A DNA stretch of 64,000 bases from Sycobia sp. Sy_11 (taxonomy: Eukaryota > Arthropoda > Insecta > Hymenoptera > Epichrysomallidae). Shown in pieces: positions 63,012 through 64,000 of the stretch. Made by a program: the position numbers and the translations under genes. The notes under the pieces are model-generated. The model saw only the letters and a list, made by a program, of their open reading frames with translations, was not told where the DNA came from and ran no database searches. Position 1 is the first letter of the stretch, and every line of letters starts with the position of its first letter. The stretch lies in assembly GCA_018907035.1 (NCBI GenBank), contig JACCIC010000002.1, positions 7,621,001 to 7,685,000 of the forward strand. The letters run 5' to 3'.

Positions 63012-64000
63012 TTCAAACTCCCGAGTGCAGCAATGCCAATTCGCGATAGGAGTAGACAATACAGATAGATCAAAGTTTGAATCCTCCGTTGGGGGATTCT
63101 TAGCGGAATTAATATTTTGGCGTGTAATACGCTATATAGATATTTTGCTCGCTTCCGATTGGGCGGTGATCAATAGTCAGGATTCGTTCACTACTTTAAT
63201 GCCTACTTTAATAAGAAATCATACAAGTCGTTTATGTAGTAGATATTTATTATACATCTTTCTTCTGTAATTTTGCCAAATTTTCATCCCTGATTCGAAC
63301 TTCTGATAAAAACTTCTGTTACGTTTTAAAAAGTATTATGATACGTAAACATCATGCGCACTATATTATTTAACTCTGTTCTTTCCTATTTAATGAATAA
63401 TGTCAAAAATATTGTGATGTTAAAAGTTTGACTGATTTAAATTTACTCTTTCGCCCTATCAGTTAGAGATTCAAATAATATAGATTCAAAAATCAAAAAA
63501 ATAGTCTAATATCCATTGCATTTTACTAAGTTAATACGATTTTGTCGATCTATTTTTTTTTCACATTTGATTTACGTTAAAAAACTTTGTCTGTTATAAT
63601 AAAGCTTTTTATGATTGAGCACAATCGGAGCTGGAACTCAAAAGTTATGTACCTATAAACATGAATTTCAACATACGGTAGCTAACCTGGCATACGAAAT
63701 GGGCCATTCGTAGGATAAACGTATATGACTGTATAAATCAAGTACGGCATATTTAAAAACAAAAAAAAAACAGAAAAAAATGCAAAAATCAAAAGTACTC
63801 AGAAGAACTATGAGAACATTTTCCAAATTCTATTAAGATGACAAAAACCATCTTCGACGGAAAGGCTCAAAAATAGGCTTATAGGGTAAATAAACTTTGT
63901 ACAAACGGTAGATTATACCAAATACTTGTAGAATAATCTAATCATATTACAAATTCGTTAAACTTACGAGCTCTGGGATACGGAACTGTGATATAGTGCG
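63010..64000. other. AT-rich right end, nothing recognised
   Basis: Short frames only. No Shal exon was seen up to the window edge. Confidence 0.7.

Larger units (their letters stand above)
9485..64000 (-). other. Presumed Shal intron upstream of the exon (partial, at least 54.5 kb)
   Basis: The large T1-to-pore exon must lie 5' of 9484 on the minus strand. No frame here resembles the T1 domain, S1-S5 or the FWYTIVTMTTLG pore helix. The block is therefore read as one very long phase-2 intron running past the right edge. This is an inference: a nested gene or an assembly join would also fit. All plus-strand relics described to the right of the exon sit inside it, antisense to Shal. Confidence 0.65.

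Noticed and set aside
1..64000. CRISPR arrays, operons, ribosome-binding sites
   Set aside because: The DNA is eukaryotic. The only regular repeats are microsatellites and short tandem duplications.
1..64000. tRNA and rRNA genes
   Set aside because: No stretch with a convincing tRNA TPsiC arm plus D-arm pairing, and no rRNA core sequence, was noticed by eye. A covariance-model scan would be decisive.

Overview
This is eukaryotic, almost entirely non-coding DNA from an insect, most likely a hymenopteran and perhaps an ant. Three things point there: a potassium-channel exon whose protein sequence is of the insect type, a patchwork of very AT-rich stretches and GC-rich, CpG-rich islands, and a very high density of (TA)n, (GA/CT)n and (CA/GT)n microsatellites. 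The lineage is inferred; nothing in the window fixes the species.

The only intact coding feature is one minus-strand exon of Shal (Kv4), a voltage-gated A-type potassium channel, at 9322-9484. It carries the end of the selectivity filter, all of S6 and the start of the cytoplasmic C-terminus, with good splice sites on both sides. Neither the large first exon (T1 domain to pore) nor the next C-terminal exon was found. If the gene model is right, 9485-64000 is part of one upstream intron of at least 54.5 kb, and 1-9321 is part of a downstream intron of at least 9.3 kb.

The rest of the presumed introns holds relics and repeats. From left to right: a diverged inverted repeat at 1021-1566 that would fold almost without mismatches in a minus-strand (Shal-sense) transcript; a CAG-bearing CpG-rich block at 1790-2640; the Shal exon wedged between two microsatellites; a decayed mariner transposase at 18298-19135; unassigned coding-like debris on the minus strand near 25.4-26.8 kb; a possible Ty1/copia gag scrap at 52.4 kb; small hairpins at 54.6-55.1 kb; and a frameshifted histone H1 pseudogene at 61302-61741.

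There is no operon or pathway to reconstruct. The candidates most worth following are the G.U-rich hairpin, which lies in the same transcriptional orientation as Shal, and the two decayed protein-coding copies. Most other open reading frames are by-products of dinucleotide repeats, which read as alternating Ile-Tyr, Leu-Ser or Arg-Glu, or of GC-rich islands with few stop codons.
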